A stretch of DNA of 63,293 nt from Sphingobacteriaceae bacterium (GCA_023251775.1 JAHEYC010000002.1:20416-83708), one strand, 5' to 3'; shown: positions 25,463-34,336, counted from the stretch's first letter. Numbers and translations are program-made. The notes: generated from the sequence alone by a model not told the origin.

Positions 25463-26521
25463 ATGGCAAAAAAAAACATACGAATTTTAACCTTGCAACA
25501 GATCACCGACCTTTTTAAAGAGCTTGGAGAGCCTGCATTTAGGGCAAAACAGCTGTATGAGTGGTTATGGAACAAACGCGCCATTGATTTTGACGAGATG
25601 AGTAATTTTTCGCTCGAATTGAGAGAAAAACTCAAAGAAAATTTTGAGATCCATGCTGTTGAGATCCATGATCTGCAAATAAGCAACGATAAAACCATTA
25701 AATGCGCCATGAAATTGCATGATAATTTTGTGGTAGAAAGTGTTCTTATTCCCCAAGGCGATCGCATGACGGCTTGTATCTCGTCGCAAGTGGGCTGTAG
25801 TTTAACCTGCAAATTTTGCGCCACGGCAAAATTAAAACGCATGAGAAATTTAACCGCCGATGAGATCTATGATCAAGTTGTTTTGGTTAAAGATACGGCA
25901 ATGCAAAAATATGGAGAGGCTTTATCAAATATTGTGTACATGGGGATGGGCGAACCTTTATTGAACTATAACGAAATGATGCTTTCGGTGGATAGGATCA
26001 CAAATCCAAAAGGATTGGGCATGTCGCCAAAACGAATTACTGTTTCAACTGCAGGTGTTGCTAAAATGATAAAGAAATTGGGCGATGATAAAGTGAAATT
26101 CAATTTGGCGCTTTCGTTGCATGCGGCCAATGATAAAAAAAGAGATCAGTTGATGCCAATTAACGAAACAAATTCATTGGATAATTTAGAAGATGCACTA
26201 AATTATTTTTATGAGAAAACGGGCACGCGCTGCACATTTGAATATATTGTTTTTAAAGATTTTAATGATACCACGCAAGATGCTTTGGAATTAGTGGCCT
26301 TTAGTAAAAAAGTAAAAAGCAAAGTAAATATCATTGAATATAATCCAATTGACGGCGGAGAATTTAAGCAAACTACGCCCGAGCGTTTAGAGAATTTTGT
26401 AAAAGTTTTAGAAGATAATAAGGTTATTGTAAATGTAAGAAGGAGCAGGGGGAAGGACATTGACGCGGCTTGCGGACAGCTGGCCAACAAGAATAAGTTA
26501 GCAGTTATAGAATATAAATGA
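25463..26521 (+). CDS. rlmN: 23S rRNA (adenine-C2)-methyltransferase RlmN
   Basis: Radical SAM enzyme that methylates A2503 of 23S rRNA and A37 of some tRNAs. The cluster motif CSLTCKFC is present, along with YMGMGEPLLNY and the C-terminal catalytic Cys in DIDAACGQLA. The start is placed at MAKKNIRIL (25463): a TATCTTTA -7-like box at 25443-25450 lies inside the 24 bp that a longer ORF would add. The resulting 352 residues is the usual length. Confidence 0.96.
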   Translation: MAKKNIRILTLQQITDLFKELGEPAFRAKQLYEWLWNKRAIDFDEMSNFSLELREKLKENFEIHAVEIHDLQISNDKTIKCAMKLHDNFVVESVLIPQGDRMTACISSQVGCSLTCKFCATAKLKRMRNLTADEIYDQVVLVKDTAMQKYGEALSNIVYMGMGEPLLNYNEMMLSVDRITNPKGLGMSPKRITVSTAGVAKMIKKLGDDKVKFNLALSLHAANDKKRDQLMPINETNSLDNLEDALNYFYEKTGTRCTFEYIVFKDFNDTTQDALELVAFSKKVKSKVNIIEYNPIDGGEFKQTTPERLENFVKVLEDNKVIVNVRRSRGKDIDAACGQLANKNKLAVIEYK

Positions 26522-26576
26522 CCACCTGTTGTAAGGGTTGTGAAATTAGAACAATAAGTATTAAATTAGACCCTAA

Positions 26577-27554
26577 GTGTCGACCACGGTAAATAAAATA
26601 AAGCATCCCATTGCCGAGAATATGGAGATCTTTGAAGATAAGTTCAGAGACTCAATGAAAAGTACTGTACCCTTACTCGACAAGATCACTAATTATATTG
26701 TAAAGCGTAAGGGAAAACAAATTCGTCCGATGTTTGTTTTTTTAAGCGCAAAATGTTTGGGAGAAATTAATGATAGCACTTATAGAGCAGCTGCCTTAAT
26801 AGAATTACTTCACACAGCAACTTTAGTGCACGATGATGTAGTAGATGACAGTAATGAACGTCGCGGTTTTTTTAGCGTGAATGCTTTATGGAAAAATAAG
26901 ATCGCTGTTCTGATCGGCGATTTTCTGTTGTCAAAAGGATTATTATTGAGTTTGGATAACGATGATTTTGAATTATTGAAAGTGGTGAGTCACGCCGTAA
27001 AAGAAATGAGCGAGGGCGAATTACTGCAAATTGAAAAGGCTCGTCGCTTAGATATCTCTGAGGAAATTTATTTTGATATCATCACAAAAAAAACAGCAAC
27101 GCTCGTAGCCGCCTGTTGCGCGTGTGGCGCGGTTTCGGTTGGTGCTGATAAGAAAATGGTATCAACATTCAAGGAGTTTGGTACACTTACAGGTATTGCT
27201 TTCCAAATAAAAGATGACCTGTTCGATTTCGGAACAGATGAACTTATTGGTAAACCAACGGGTATTGATATTAAGGAGAAAAAAATGACCTTGCCTTTGA
27301 TCTACGCGTTGAATAATAGTACTTGGCAAGAAAAAAGAAAGATCATCAATATCATTAAGAATCATAATAACGAAAGCGAAGAGGTAAAAAAGGTGATCAA
27401 TTTTGTGATCGCAAAGGGTGGATTGGAATACGCCAATAAAGTGATGAATGTTTATAAGGACAAAGCATTGGCCATGTTAGCAGATGTTCCTGCATCATCG
27501 TCAAAAGAAAGTTTAGAGGCATTAATAAAATATTCTATACAAAGAAAAAAATAA
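26577..27554 (+). CDS. Polyprenyl synthetase (long-chain isoprenyl diphosphate synthase)
   Basis: Trans-isoprenyl diphosphate synthase. The first Asp-rich motif is LVHDDVVDDS and the second QIKDDLFDF, with GKQIRPMF for substrate binding. It probably makes the octaprenyl-type side chain of menaquinone. The start is GTG at 26577, because relatives conserve the segment before the internal ATG (KIKHPIAENMEIFEDKF). Its 325 residues are full length. The lipoprotein gene follows 1 bp after its stop, so the two are co-transcribed. Confidence 0.93.
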   Translation: MSTTVNKIKHPIAENMEIFEDKFRDSMKSTVPLLDKITNYIVKRKGKQIRPMFVFLSAKCLGEINDSTYRAAALIELLHTATLVHDDVVDDSNERRGFFSVNALWKNKIAVLIGDFLLSKGLLLSLDNDDFELLKVVSHAVKEMSEGELLQIEKARRLDISEEIYFDIITKKTATLVAACCACGAVSVGADKKMVSTFKEFGTLTGIAFQIKDDLFDFGTDELIGKPTGIDIKEKKMTLPLIYALNNSTWQEKRKIINIIKNHNNESEEVKKVINFVIAKGGLEYANKVMNVYKDKALAMLADVPASSSKESLEALIKYSIQRKK

Positions 27555-27555
27555 T

Positions 27556-28056
27556 ATGTTCAAACGTTTGATAGTTTTTGGGCTTGCAGGTATATTGATC
27601 ACATCGTGTGGCAATAACGAAAAGAAGGAAATGAGCGATGCGGAACGCGCGGTAATGGATTCATTAAGTAAAGTGAGCCAACGACGAAGATCAGATTCAA
27701 TGAAAAAGCTGAATCCCCTATTGATATTACCACCCGATAGTACATTTACCGGTGAGTACAAGGATAAATATCCAAATGGCATCATTAAATACACGGGTTT
27801 TTTTAGGTTCGGAAAAAGACACGGGCAATGGGTATCGTTTTACGCTAATGGTATTCCGTGGAGCGAGCAAAGTTACGATAAGGGAAAACGTGAAGGCGCA
27901 AATGTGGTGTATTACGAAAATGCAAAGCTTCGTTACAAAGGTTATTTTAGAAATGATAAACGCGATAGTGTTTGGATGTTCTATGACTCAACGGGTAAGC
28001 TTATGAAAACTATTATGTTCAAGGAAGACAATGAAATTCCGATAGCAACGAAATGA
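27556..28056 (+). CDS. MORN-repeat lipoprotein
   Basis: Lipoprotein signal with lipobox LITSCGNN. The C-terminal two thirds holds MORN/YwqK-type repeats of the YPNGIIKYTGFFRFGKRHG and YENAKLRYKGYFRNDKRD form. Length is 166 residues. Function is unknown; MORN-like repeats are common in Bacteroidota surface and periplasmic lipoproteins. It is coupled to the polyprenyl synthase gene and ends at a strong terminator. Confidence 0.82.
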   Translation: MFKRLIVFGLAGILITSCGNNEKKEMSDAERAVMDSLSKVSQRRRSDSMKKLNPLLILPPDSTFTGEYKDKYPNGIIKYTGFFRFGKRHGQWVSFYANGIPWSEQSYDKGKREGANVVYYENAKLRYKGYFRNDKRDSVWMFYDSTGKLMKTIMFKEDNEIPIATK

Positions 28057-28060
28057 AAAA

Positions 28061-28090
28061 AGCCCCGCGATAATTCGTGGGGCTTTTTTG
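28061..28090. terminator. Bidirectional terminator between lipoprotein gene and clpP
   Basis: A 10-bp stem, AGCCCCGCGA with TCGTGGGGCT, and a short loop, with T-run to the right and A-run to the left. It serves the convergent genes on both sides. Confidence 0.9.
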
Positions 28091-28104
28091 ATTTAAAAAA
28101 TTAA

Positions 28105-28779
28105 TTAAACTCTTCTTTCTAATACTTCATCTATCATTCCGTATTCTTTTGCTTCGGAAGCTATCATCCAATAATCGCGATCGCTATCGGCCCAAACTTT
28201 ATCGTAGGTTTGTCCGCTGTGTTTTGCAATGATCTCGTACAACTCTTTTTTGAGTTTTTGGATCTCACGCGCAGTGATCTCGATGTCGCTTGCTTGTCCT
28301 TCGGCACCACCTAAGGGTTGGTGTATCATTACACGTGCGTGTTTTAAAGCGGTGCGTTTTCCTTTAGCGCCTGCGCATTGTAATACAGCGCCCATACTGG
28401 CGGCCATACCTGTACAAATTGTGGCTACATCAGGTTTTACAATTTGCATGGTATCGTAAATACCTAAACCGGCGTAAACACTTCCACCCGGAGAGTTGAT
28501 GTAAATTTGAATGTCTTTTTTAGCATCCACACTTTCAAGGAATAATAATTGTGCCTGAACAATATTTGCTACCTGATCGTTTATACCGGTACCTAAAAAT
28601 ATGATCCTGTCCATCATCAAACGCGAAAAAACGTCCATTTGTGCAACGTTTAACTGACGCTCCTCGATGATATATGGAGTGAGTGATGAGCTTATACGCG
28701 ATGAATAATTATCATACGTTAAACTGTTAATGCCCATGTGTTTTGTGGCATACTTTCTGAATTCATTGTTATCGAACAT
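28105..28779 (-). CDS. clpP: ATP-dependent Clp protease proteolytic subunit ClpP
   Basis: Serine peptidase S14 that forms the Clp proteolytic chamber. The nucleophile is Ser128 in GMAASMGAVL, the catalytic His is His153 in MIHQPLGG, and the Asp is about 165 in ASDIEI, so the triad is complete. The usual companion clpX is not in this window. The -7 box TATATTTG lies inside the left end of a long palindromic element (28801-28957), so the element may supply its promoter. Confidence 0.97.
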   Translation of the reverse strand: MFDNNEFRKYATKHMGINSLTYDNYSSRISSSLTPYIIEERQLNVAQMDVFSRLMMDRIIFLGTGINDQVANIVQAQLLFLESVDAKKDIQIYINSPGGSVYAGLGIYDTMQIVKPDVATICTGMAASMGAVLQCAGAKGKRTALKHARVMIHQPLGGAEGQASDIEITAREIQKLKKELYEIIAKHSGQTYDKVWADSDRDYWMIASEAKEYGMIDEVLERRV

Positions 28780-28800
28780 AGTGAGGATTTTTAAAATTAT

Positions 28801-28957
28801 TCCAAATATACATATAATTTAGTCCAATCTGCTTGTTCTTTTCCATCAATACTTCTTCAAAAAATAGTTCCGTAGCTATTGCTACGCAACGATTTTTGTT
28901 CATCGTCTTGATGAAAAATAACTTCGCATCTTTGAACTAAATCATATATACATTTGG
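28801..28957. mobile_element. 157-bp long palindromic element upstream of clpP
   Basis: The 26-bp ends (28801-28826 and 28932-28957) are inverted copies matching at 22 positions. The pairing then continues through imperfect matching arms (for example TTTTCCATCAATAC against TTTTTCATCAAGAC in reverse complement) to a central hairpin CGTAGC-TATT-GCTACG at 28871-28886. It has no ORF. Size and symmetry resemble a MITE-like or REP-derived element. Each end holds an outward-facing TAnnTTTG box. Confidence 0.7.
28803..28810 (-). promoter_or_regulatory. -7 box TATATTTG of clpP inside the palindrome end
   Basis: Read on the minus strand this is TATATTTG, a perfect consensus, 23 bp upstream of the clpP ATG. 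Confidence 0.6.
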
Positions 28958-29072
28958 AAGTATACCAAAATTACCTTTGTTTAATTACAATACAAATTCT
29001 AATCCAATTAGTTTTCAACGGGTTTGTCATGAAAAATCCTGACAAGCTAACATGATTTTGATAAAACCAGAC

Positions 29073-31139
29073 TTATTTTATACGGAAGCTTATGCCAAAA
29101 GAGGTATAGATACTCTTTAATGACAAAGAGATAGGCTGATCGCCGTTGTAAATAGACTGGTTGCGGAAGAAATAACCCTCGCGGATATACAACTGAGTTC
29201 TATTATTGATGTTATAGCCTATTTTGAGAGCAGCATTAAAGTAGAGGTTACTTCTAAGATCGGTCTTACGATTGGTATACTCAAATTTATAGGCATCTGT
29301 TGCAACCAAGTGAGATGATTTTAGTGGCATAGTATAAATGATACCTGCTTGCGGTTCAATGGAGAGTTTGCCACCGATCTTGAAATTATAACTAAGATTC
29401 AATGGGATGCTTAAATATCTTACTTTGTTCACAAAACTCAAAGTGCTAACAGAATCTCCGTTAACGGTTGCTTTTGCAGTGTTGTAGTTACCCGTTGCAA
29501 CTTGTTTGTATATGGTATCAACTATTTGTAAGGTAAGGGTGGATGAATCGGCTACCCAATTCCAAACAAAATAATCAATAGCCGTGGTGTATTGTGGTGT
29601 TTTAAAAGGCTGTATATCCACTTTGGTCTCTAAATTGAAATAACTTACTCCTGCGCTAATTCCTACACCTTCATTATATACGTAGCTTAATGAGGCAGCT
29701 CCGTTGAATAAGCTATGTTTTCCTTTACCCACAGCGTTGGCATAAGCAGTTGTAAATGCAGGATCTCCGGTGCTGAATTGTGATGGTGAATTAGGATTTT
29801 CTTTTGTGTTGAAGAAAAGAGTGCTGTAAGATGCTTCGGCCCCAATTAAGAATTTATGTTTGTTGCGCGGACTCACCGAGCCTGTTCCAATTACTCCCGG
29901 AATGTGATTTTCGGCATTGGCAGAATCAACACCTTCATTTTTGTTAGATGTTTGGTTTGCTTTTGTCACAGCAGTGATCTCAGCTTCAACCTTACCTTCT
30001 GTTGTTAAAGTTTGATCTGAACCTGCATTGGTGTTGGCATCTGTTTCATTCTTTACAATATCTTTTTCGGTCGCTGAGCCGTCGCCCTGAGCTTGTCGAA
30101 GGGTTGTCGAAGCGTCTTCTTTTGTAACATCGTTCTTCTTATTCTGATCATTAGACCCTGAATCTTCCTTTATTTTTTCTCCGTTTTGTTTTTCTTCATT
30201 AGAGGCTATTGGATCTTGTTTTTTAGCCTCCGTATTTTTAGTTTCATTTTTTACTTCAATTGCTGTTTTAGAATTTGCATTACCAGTATTCTCGTTAGAA
30301 TTTTTTGCAATTTCTTTTATTTCCGATCCTTTTGTATTAACAGAAGAATTCACATTACTTTTTGCTTCGTTAGAATTTTTATTAGAAAGCGCAACGTTAA
30401 GATCCTCTTTTTTGTTTGCAGGAACTGTATTAGTTATGCCTGTAGACCTTACTTTTCCTTTTGTAATAGGTTTATTCTCGCTATTTTTTGTTCTTGCTGC
30501 AAGTTCGTTGTTAATTGAGCTTGTATGATCAACCGGTTTGATCGTAGTAGTTTTTTTAGTTGACTTTTTTTCTTCGTTGTTTACATTTTGGGTCACTGAG
30601 CCTGTCGAAGTGTTTTTCTCGGACTTTATTTCTTTAGCAGCTGAGTTTTCTTTAGCAATTGCATTTGAATTATTCTTTAACGCGCTTGATGAGTTCTCAG
30701 ATGAAGTTTCTTTAACTTCTTTTGCAGTATTGCTTTCTTTCTTAACAGTTTCAACAACTGAGGTCTCAGAATTTTTACGCTCTGAAAATTTATCTTCGTT
30801 AGTAGTTCCAACCGAATGAATAGTGTTTTGATCTGAAGAAGTTGCCTCTGTTGCAGAATTATCTTTGGTAGAGGATGTTGATTGAGAGATCTGCGTTTCT
30901 GAAGATTCATTCAACGCCAATGTTTGGTCTGACCCCGAATTCAAAATAAAATAGGTTGATAAAAGAACAGCAACGCCAATACCCCCAATAATGGAGTATA
31001 AACCCCATTTATTGCGTGAGGTTTCTTTAGCTTTCTCGAAATTAGTTTTTACCTCTGCAAATTTTAACTTGCGAGGCTCAACACTAAGATCTGCCAGCTT
31101 GCGCTTAATAAGCTCATCATTATGCTTACTGCTTTCCAT
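29073..31139 (-). CDS. Inner-membrane anchored, long-linker outer-membrane barrel fusion; probable anti-sigma partner
   Basis: Residues 1-45 are a charged cytosolic segment and 46-66 one transmembrane helix (LYSIIGGIGVAVLLSTYFIL). Residues 67-427 form a low-complexity Ser/Asn/Lys/Thr/Glu-rich linker, and 428-688 an outer-membrane beta-barrel-type domain ending GISFRIK. The first 76 bp overlap the 3' end of the ECF sigma gene. The short N-terminus could bind the sigma factor, and the linker is long enough to cross the periplasm. This architecture is inferred from sequence. The linker also contains in-frame copies of a palindromic DNA repeat. Confidence 0.75.
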   Translation of the reverse strand: MESSKHNDELIKRKLADLSVEPRKLKFAEVKTNFEKAKETSRNKWGLYSIIGGIGVAVLLSTYFILNSGSDQTLALNESSETQISQSTSSTKDNSATEATSSDQNTIHSVGTTNEDKFSERKNSETSVVETVKKESNTAKEVKETSSENSSSALKNNSNAIAKENSAAKEIKSEKNTSTGSVTQNVNNEEKKSTKKTTTIKPVDHTSSINNELAARTKNSENKPITKGKVRSTGITNTVPANKKEDLNVALSNKNSNEAKSNVNSSVNTKGSEIKEIAKNSNENTGNANSKTAIEVKNETKNTEAKKQDPIASNEEKQNGEKIKEDSGSNDQNKKNDVTKEDASTTLRQAQGDGSATEKDIVKNETDANTNAGSDQTLTTEGKVEAEITAVTKANQTSNKNEGVDSANAENHIPGVIGTGSVSPRNKHKFLIGAEASYSTLFFNTKENPNSPSQFSTGDPAFTTAYANAVGKGKHSLFNGAASLSYVYNEGVGISAGVSYFNLETKVDIQPFKTPQYTTAIDYFVWNWVADSSTLTLQIVDTIYKQVATGNYNTAKATVNGDSVSTLSFVNKVRYLSIPLNLSYNFKIGGKLSIEPQAGIIYTMPLKSSHLVATDAYKFEYTNRKTDLRSNLYFNAALKIGYNINNRTQLYIREGYFFRNQSIYNGDQPISLSLKSIYTSFGISFRIK
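30070..30114. repeat. Nested palindromic repeat inside the linker coding region
   Basis: An outer unit, GGTCGCTGAGC followed later by TTGTCGAAGCG, is interrupted by an inner unit, CGTCGCCCTGAGC then TTGTCGAAGGG, 24 bp (8 codons) long. The inner unit carries the common TGAGC...TTGTCGAAG dispersed repeat. Read in the gene's frame it yields the peptide LRQAQGD. Confidence 0.65.
30590..30611. repeat. Second TGAGC/GTCGAAG repeat in the same coding region
   Basis: The sequence GTCACTGAGCCTGTCGAAG is another copy of the same repeat type, also in frame within the disordered linker. Confidence 0.6.
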
Positions 31140-31681
31140 TGAGTTCTTTTTGCTTCTTCTTTTTTATTTATTAATTCTATTAGGTATTGTCGTGCTTTGC
31201 TGTACTGACTTCTGCTCGTTGCCTCTTTTATTCCTAACTGATCGGCTATCTCTTTGTGACTAAGTCCTTCTACCAAATATAAGTTAAATATGGTTCGGTA
31301 TCCCATCGGCAGTTCATTTAAGCATTCAAGAACGTATTCTGCTTTAATGTCTTGATCGATCTCTGTCTCGGGTTCATCAACAATGTACAGTTTATCAGCC
31401 GATTCAAACTTTATCTTTTGTTTTTCTTTTAAATAAGTAAGGGCGGTGTTAACTGTTATGCGTTTCATCCATCCCTCAAAATTTCCTTCTCCCTTGAACT
31501 GATTTAAATTTAAAAATATTTTAATGAACGAATCTTGTAGTACATCTTCTGCGTCATCTCTATTCTTTATGTATCTGCAACAAATTCCATACAACGATTT
31601 AGAATAGGATGTAAAAAGGAGTTCCTGAGCTTTTGAGTCATTTTGTTTACAACGGTTAACTATTTCGTTAAGGTTCTCCAC
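31064..31681 (-). CDS. ECF-type RNA polymerase sigma factor
   Basis: Sigma-70 region 2 (CCRYIKNRDDAEDVLQDSF) and region 4 (YRTIFNLYLVEGLSHKEIAD with helix-turn-helix EATSRSQYSKARQ) are both present. The start is GTG. At 205 residues it is slightly longer than usual because of a hydrophobic C-terminal tail (WKAVSIMMSLLSASWQILVL). The downstream gene starts 76 bp before its stop, so the pair is tightly coupled and that product is the likely regulator. Confidence 0.95.
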   Translation of the reverse strand: MENLNEIVNRCKQNDSKAQELLFTSYSKSLYGICCRYIKNRDDAEDVLQDSFIKIFLNLNQFKGEGNFEGWMKRITVNTALTYLKEKQKIKFESADKLYIVDEPETEIDQDIKAEYVLECLNELPMGYRTIFNLYLVEGLSHKEIADQLGIKEATSRSQYSKARQYLIELINKKEEAKRTQWKAVSIMMSLLSASWQILVLSLAS

Positions 31682-31744
31682 TTTTTAACTAAGAACAAAA
31701 GCACACCTGAATTGGTATGCTTTTGTTTCTAAGTAAAGTTATGA

Positions 31745-33433
31745 TTATTCTTTTATTAAACGAACTGTCTTTTTAGCATTTCCACTGTTAATACTTACAA
31801 AGTACATTCCTTTTTTAAGGTCATTTACCGGAAGTTCAATTTCATTTACCCCTTGAAAGGTCTTACGATCTTGTTGAATTAAAAGTTTACCGGTGATCTC
31901 GTAAATAGACAGAGTAATATCGCCTCCGTTGGTCATGTTCACTCTTAAGTGACTCATATCTTTTGCCGGATTAGGATAAAGAACAACATCCGTCATAGCT
32001 TCATTAGCTGTATTCACTTTAACACCTGTAGGTGCACTGCTTGCTGCAACATTCACATGGTACATTGGCAATGGAGCTTCTGCACTTTTATTGATATAGG
32101 TATTTGAACAGAAGCTTGCAGTACCTGCACATGATACAGTAATAGTTACACAGATATTATAGAAACCTGATGCAGAGTAAGTGTGTGAAGGATAGAATCC
32201 GTTAGTACTGCTATTATCACCCCAACTCCAAACAGCGTTAGTTACGTTTGATGGATAGTTTGCAAAAGCCCACCATGTTAATGCTTGAGTGCTATCTTGA
32301 ACCATTACAAAATTAACGCTTGGGTTACAAGGTAGAGAAGGAATAAGAACTGTATCACAATAAGTGCTATAGCATAATGATGTAGAATCATAAATGGTTA
32401 AGCAAACATAATTGAAATAACTAGTGAATGTTTGATTTGTAGTAGGACCAGTAGCTGATGAACTGTTATTGAACGACCAGAAATAATTTGTTGAAGAGGT
32501 TGTTCCTGTTGAGTTACTTGCAAATGTTACATTACCACCGGTTCCAACTGTGAAGTTAAAGCTTGCATTACAAGTTGAACTGTTAGAAGCATTAGTGATC
32601 TGAATAGTATCGCAATAGCTGCTTGTGCAACTTGAATTGTTATCCGAAAGGAATAAACAAACAGTATACCATCCGTTGAATGCATAATTTGTACTTGCAT
32701 TAGCAGTATTAGCCGATTGATTATTTCCGAACCACCATGAATAATTTGTGCTCGCGGTTGTTCCGGTTGAAGTGCTTGTGAAATTAACGTTACCGTTACT
32801 TCCGATCACATAAGAGAAGTTAGCATTTATATTACAAGTGTTTGTAGAGTTGCTGATGAACACTGAATCGCAATACGAATCAAAACAGTTGTTAACTGAA
32901 TCGGTAACATTTAAACAAATAGTATAATAACCATTGCTTAAAGTAGTAGTTGGATTTTGTGCAGTTGAGAAGTAATTGCTGTTGATGGTCCAGTAGTAAT
33001 ACGTTAAAGTAGACGTATTGGTTGATGTATTAGTAAAATACACAGCGCCATTTGCGCCAACTGTTTTTGTGAAGCTTGCATTCAAGTTACATGTGCTCGT
33101 AGCGGCATTTGTAATTTGAATGGTTTGTTGCGCAGTTGCACTACAAGTTGTTGGAACATTCCAAGTAAAAAGTGTTACAGTATAAGTTCCATTTGCTGTA
33201 TATGTAGTAGAAGCATTTGGACCCATAGCATTTTGATTGTTACCAAACCACCATTGACAGCTAAGTGTTGATGGGTTTGATGTTGATTGAAACGAAACGT
33301 TTCCGTTAGCATTTACCGTATAGTTAAAACTTGCGGTACAAGCTTGAGCGTTTACATTCTTTCCTGCGAAAAGGAAAAAAGCTAACATTAATGTTGAAAG
33401 GATCGATCTTGTTGTTGTAATTGTTGTTTTCAT
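31745..33433 (-). CDS. PKD-like repeat protein, T9SS cargo
   Basis: Signal peptide (to VNA-Q) then several PKD-like Ig-fold modules of about 90 residues. They have repeating WWFGNNQ..TYT.NG.YTVCL and CDTIQITN patterns; four to five copies, one diverged. The C-terminal about 75 residues are a T9SS type A sorting domain (VVLYPNPAKDM ... KKTVRLIKE). It is a predicted cell-surface or secreted adhesin-like protein with no catalytic domain visible. It lies just upstream of the ECF sigma gene in the same direction, separated by 63 bp. Confidence 0.9.
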   Translation of the reverse strand: MKTTITTTRSILSTLMLAFFLFAGKNVNAQACTASFNYTVNANGNVSFQSTSNPSTLSCQWWFGNNQNAMGPNASTTYTANGTYTVTLFTWNVPTTCSATAQQTIQITNAATSTCNLNASFTKTVGANGAVYFTNTSTNTSTLTYYYWTINSNYFSTAQNPTTTLSNGYYTICLNVTDSVNNCFDSYCDSVFISNSTNTCNINANFSYVIGSNGNVNFTSTSTGTTASTNYSWWFGNNQSANTANASTNYAFNGWYTVCLFLSDNNSSCTSSYCDTIQITNASNSSTCNASFNFTVGTGGNVTFASNSTGTTSSTNYFWSFNNSSSATGPTTNQTFTSYFNYVCLTIYDSTSLCYSTYCDTVLIPSLPCNPSVNFVMVQDSTQALTWWAFANYPSNVTNAVWSWGDNSSTNGFYPSHTYSASGFYNICVTITVSCAGTASFCSNTYINKSAEAPLPMYHVNVAASSAPTGVKVNTANEAMTDVVLYPNPAKDMSHLRVNMTNGGDITLSIYEITGKLLIQQDRKTFQGVNEIELPVNDLKKGMYFVSINSGNAKKTVRLIKE

Positions 33434-33567
33434 TTTTATGTTTTTTTTATTAATTATTTTAAATTTTAAATGATCGGTTACATATATAAGAGGGTGACTT
33501 GAGCAAAACGCTGCCTGAAAACATTAAAAATTTTGTAACTAATTGACTATCAATTATAAAAAATGAA

Positions 33568-33593
33568 AAAGCCCTATGCTTAAATAGGGCTTT
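33568..33593 (-). terminator. Terminator of the rhodanese gene
   Basis: AAAGCCCTAT and ATAGGGCTTT pair. On the minus strand a T-rich run follows. It lies 23 bp past the rhodanese stop. Confidence 0.85.
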
Positions 33594-33615
33594 AAATGTT
33601 AAAAATAGGGGACTT

Positions 33616-34164
33616 TTAATTAGCCGGAACTGATGTCCCTTCGAACTTAATACGCGTATCATCCACGCTCACTAATTCAGATAGTTCGTAAACATTCTTA
33701 TAACCGTATCCATATAAATTAATATAGGTTGGAATATTTAAGGCTAAGGTTAATGCTTTTTCGTTACTCAGTTTAGGAACATAAGCCTTTGTAGGAAAAT
33801 TAGGTTCGTCCTTATCGAAATTATTATTGCAATAAATAAGGATCTTGGTGTCTTTTGATTTGATCAATCGCGCCAAGCTCGTTTGCGTAAAATCCGAAAA
33901 ATTCAGATGCACCGCGCCTTTTACATGTTTGCTTTTGTACATTTCGTCCGAACGCGTATCAATTATGATCACCTTTTCTTCTTTACTCATCTTTAAAAAC
34001 GTTTCGAGGTTAACCAATCTGCTTTTGCGATGCTCTTTTACTTCGGCAACTAATTTCTCGTACGCATCAAAATCTACTTTGGCAGGCGTAAAGTCTTGGG
34101 TTTGTGCCGTCATGCTCATGGCATTCATAGTTAATGCGGTTAACAGTAATTTTCCTTTTTTCAT
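33616..34164 (-). CDS. Exported rhodanese-like domain protein
   Basis: Signal peptide (MKKGKLLLTALTMNAMSMTA) then a rhodanese fold with VIIIDTRSDEMYKSKHVKGAVHLN. Cys112 sits in YCNNNFDKDE, where the active-site loop is longer and lacks the usual CxxGxR shape. The Cys is kept, so sulfur-transfer activity is possible but not certain. Length is 182 residues; it is monocistronic with its own terminator. Its role in the periplasm is unknown. Confidence 0.85.
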   Translation of the reverse strand: MKKGKLLLTALTMNAMSMTAQTQDFTPAKVDFDAYEKLVAEVKEHRKSRLVNLETFLKMSKEEKVIIIDTRSDEMYKSKHVKGAVHLNFSDFTQTSLARLIKSKDTKILIYCNNNFDKDEPNFPTKAYVPKLSNEKALTLALNIPTYINLYGYGYKNVYELSELVSVDDTRIKFEGTSVPAN

Positions 34165-34312
34165 GTTGGTTAGTTTATATTAGGATGCGAAACGAAGAGA
34201 TATTCCATAAACGCAATTATTATACCACCAAAGTACATAAAGTGAATTACGGCAGATGATAAAAAATGTAAAAAAGGGATAAGAGATGTGAAAGAGGTTA
34301 TAAGCATAAAAG

Positions 34313-34320
34313 TATATTTG
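34313..34320 (+). promoter_or_regulatory. -7 box TATATTTG
   Basis: A perfect consensus box, 16 bp before the ATG of the small protein gene at 34337. Confidence 0.6.
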
Positions 34321-34336
34321 CATAAATAAAGATCCT

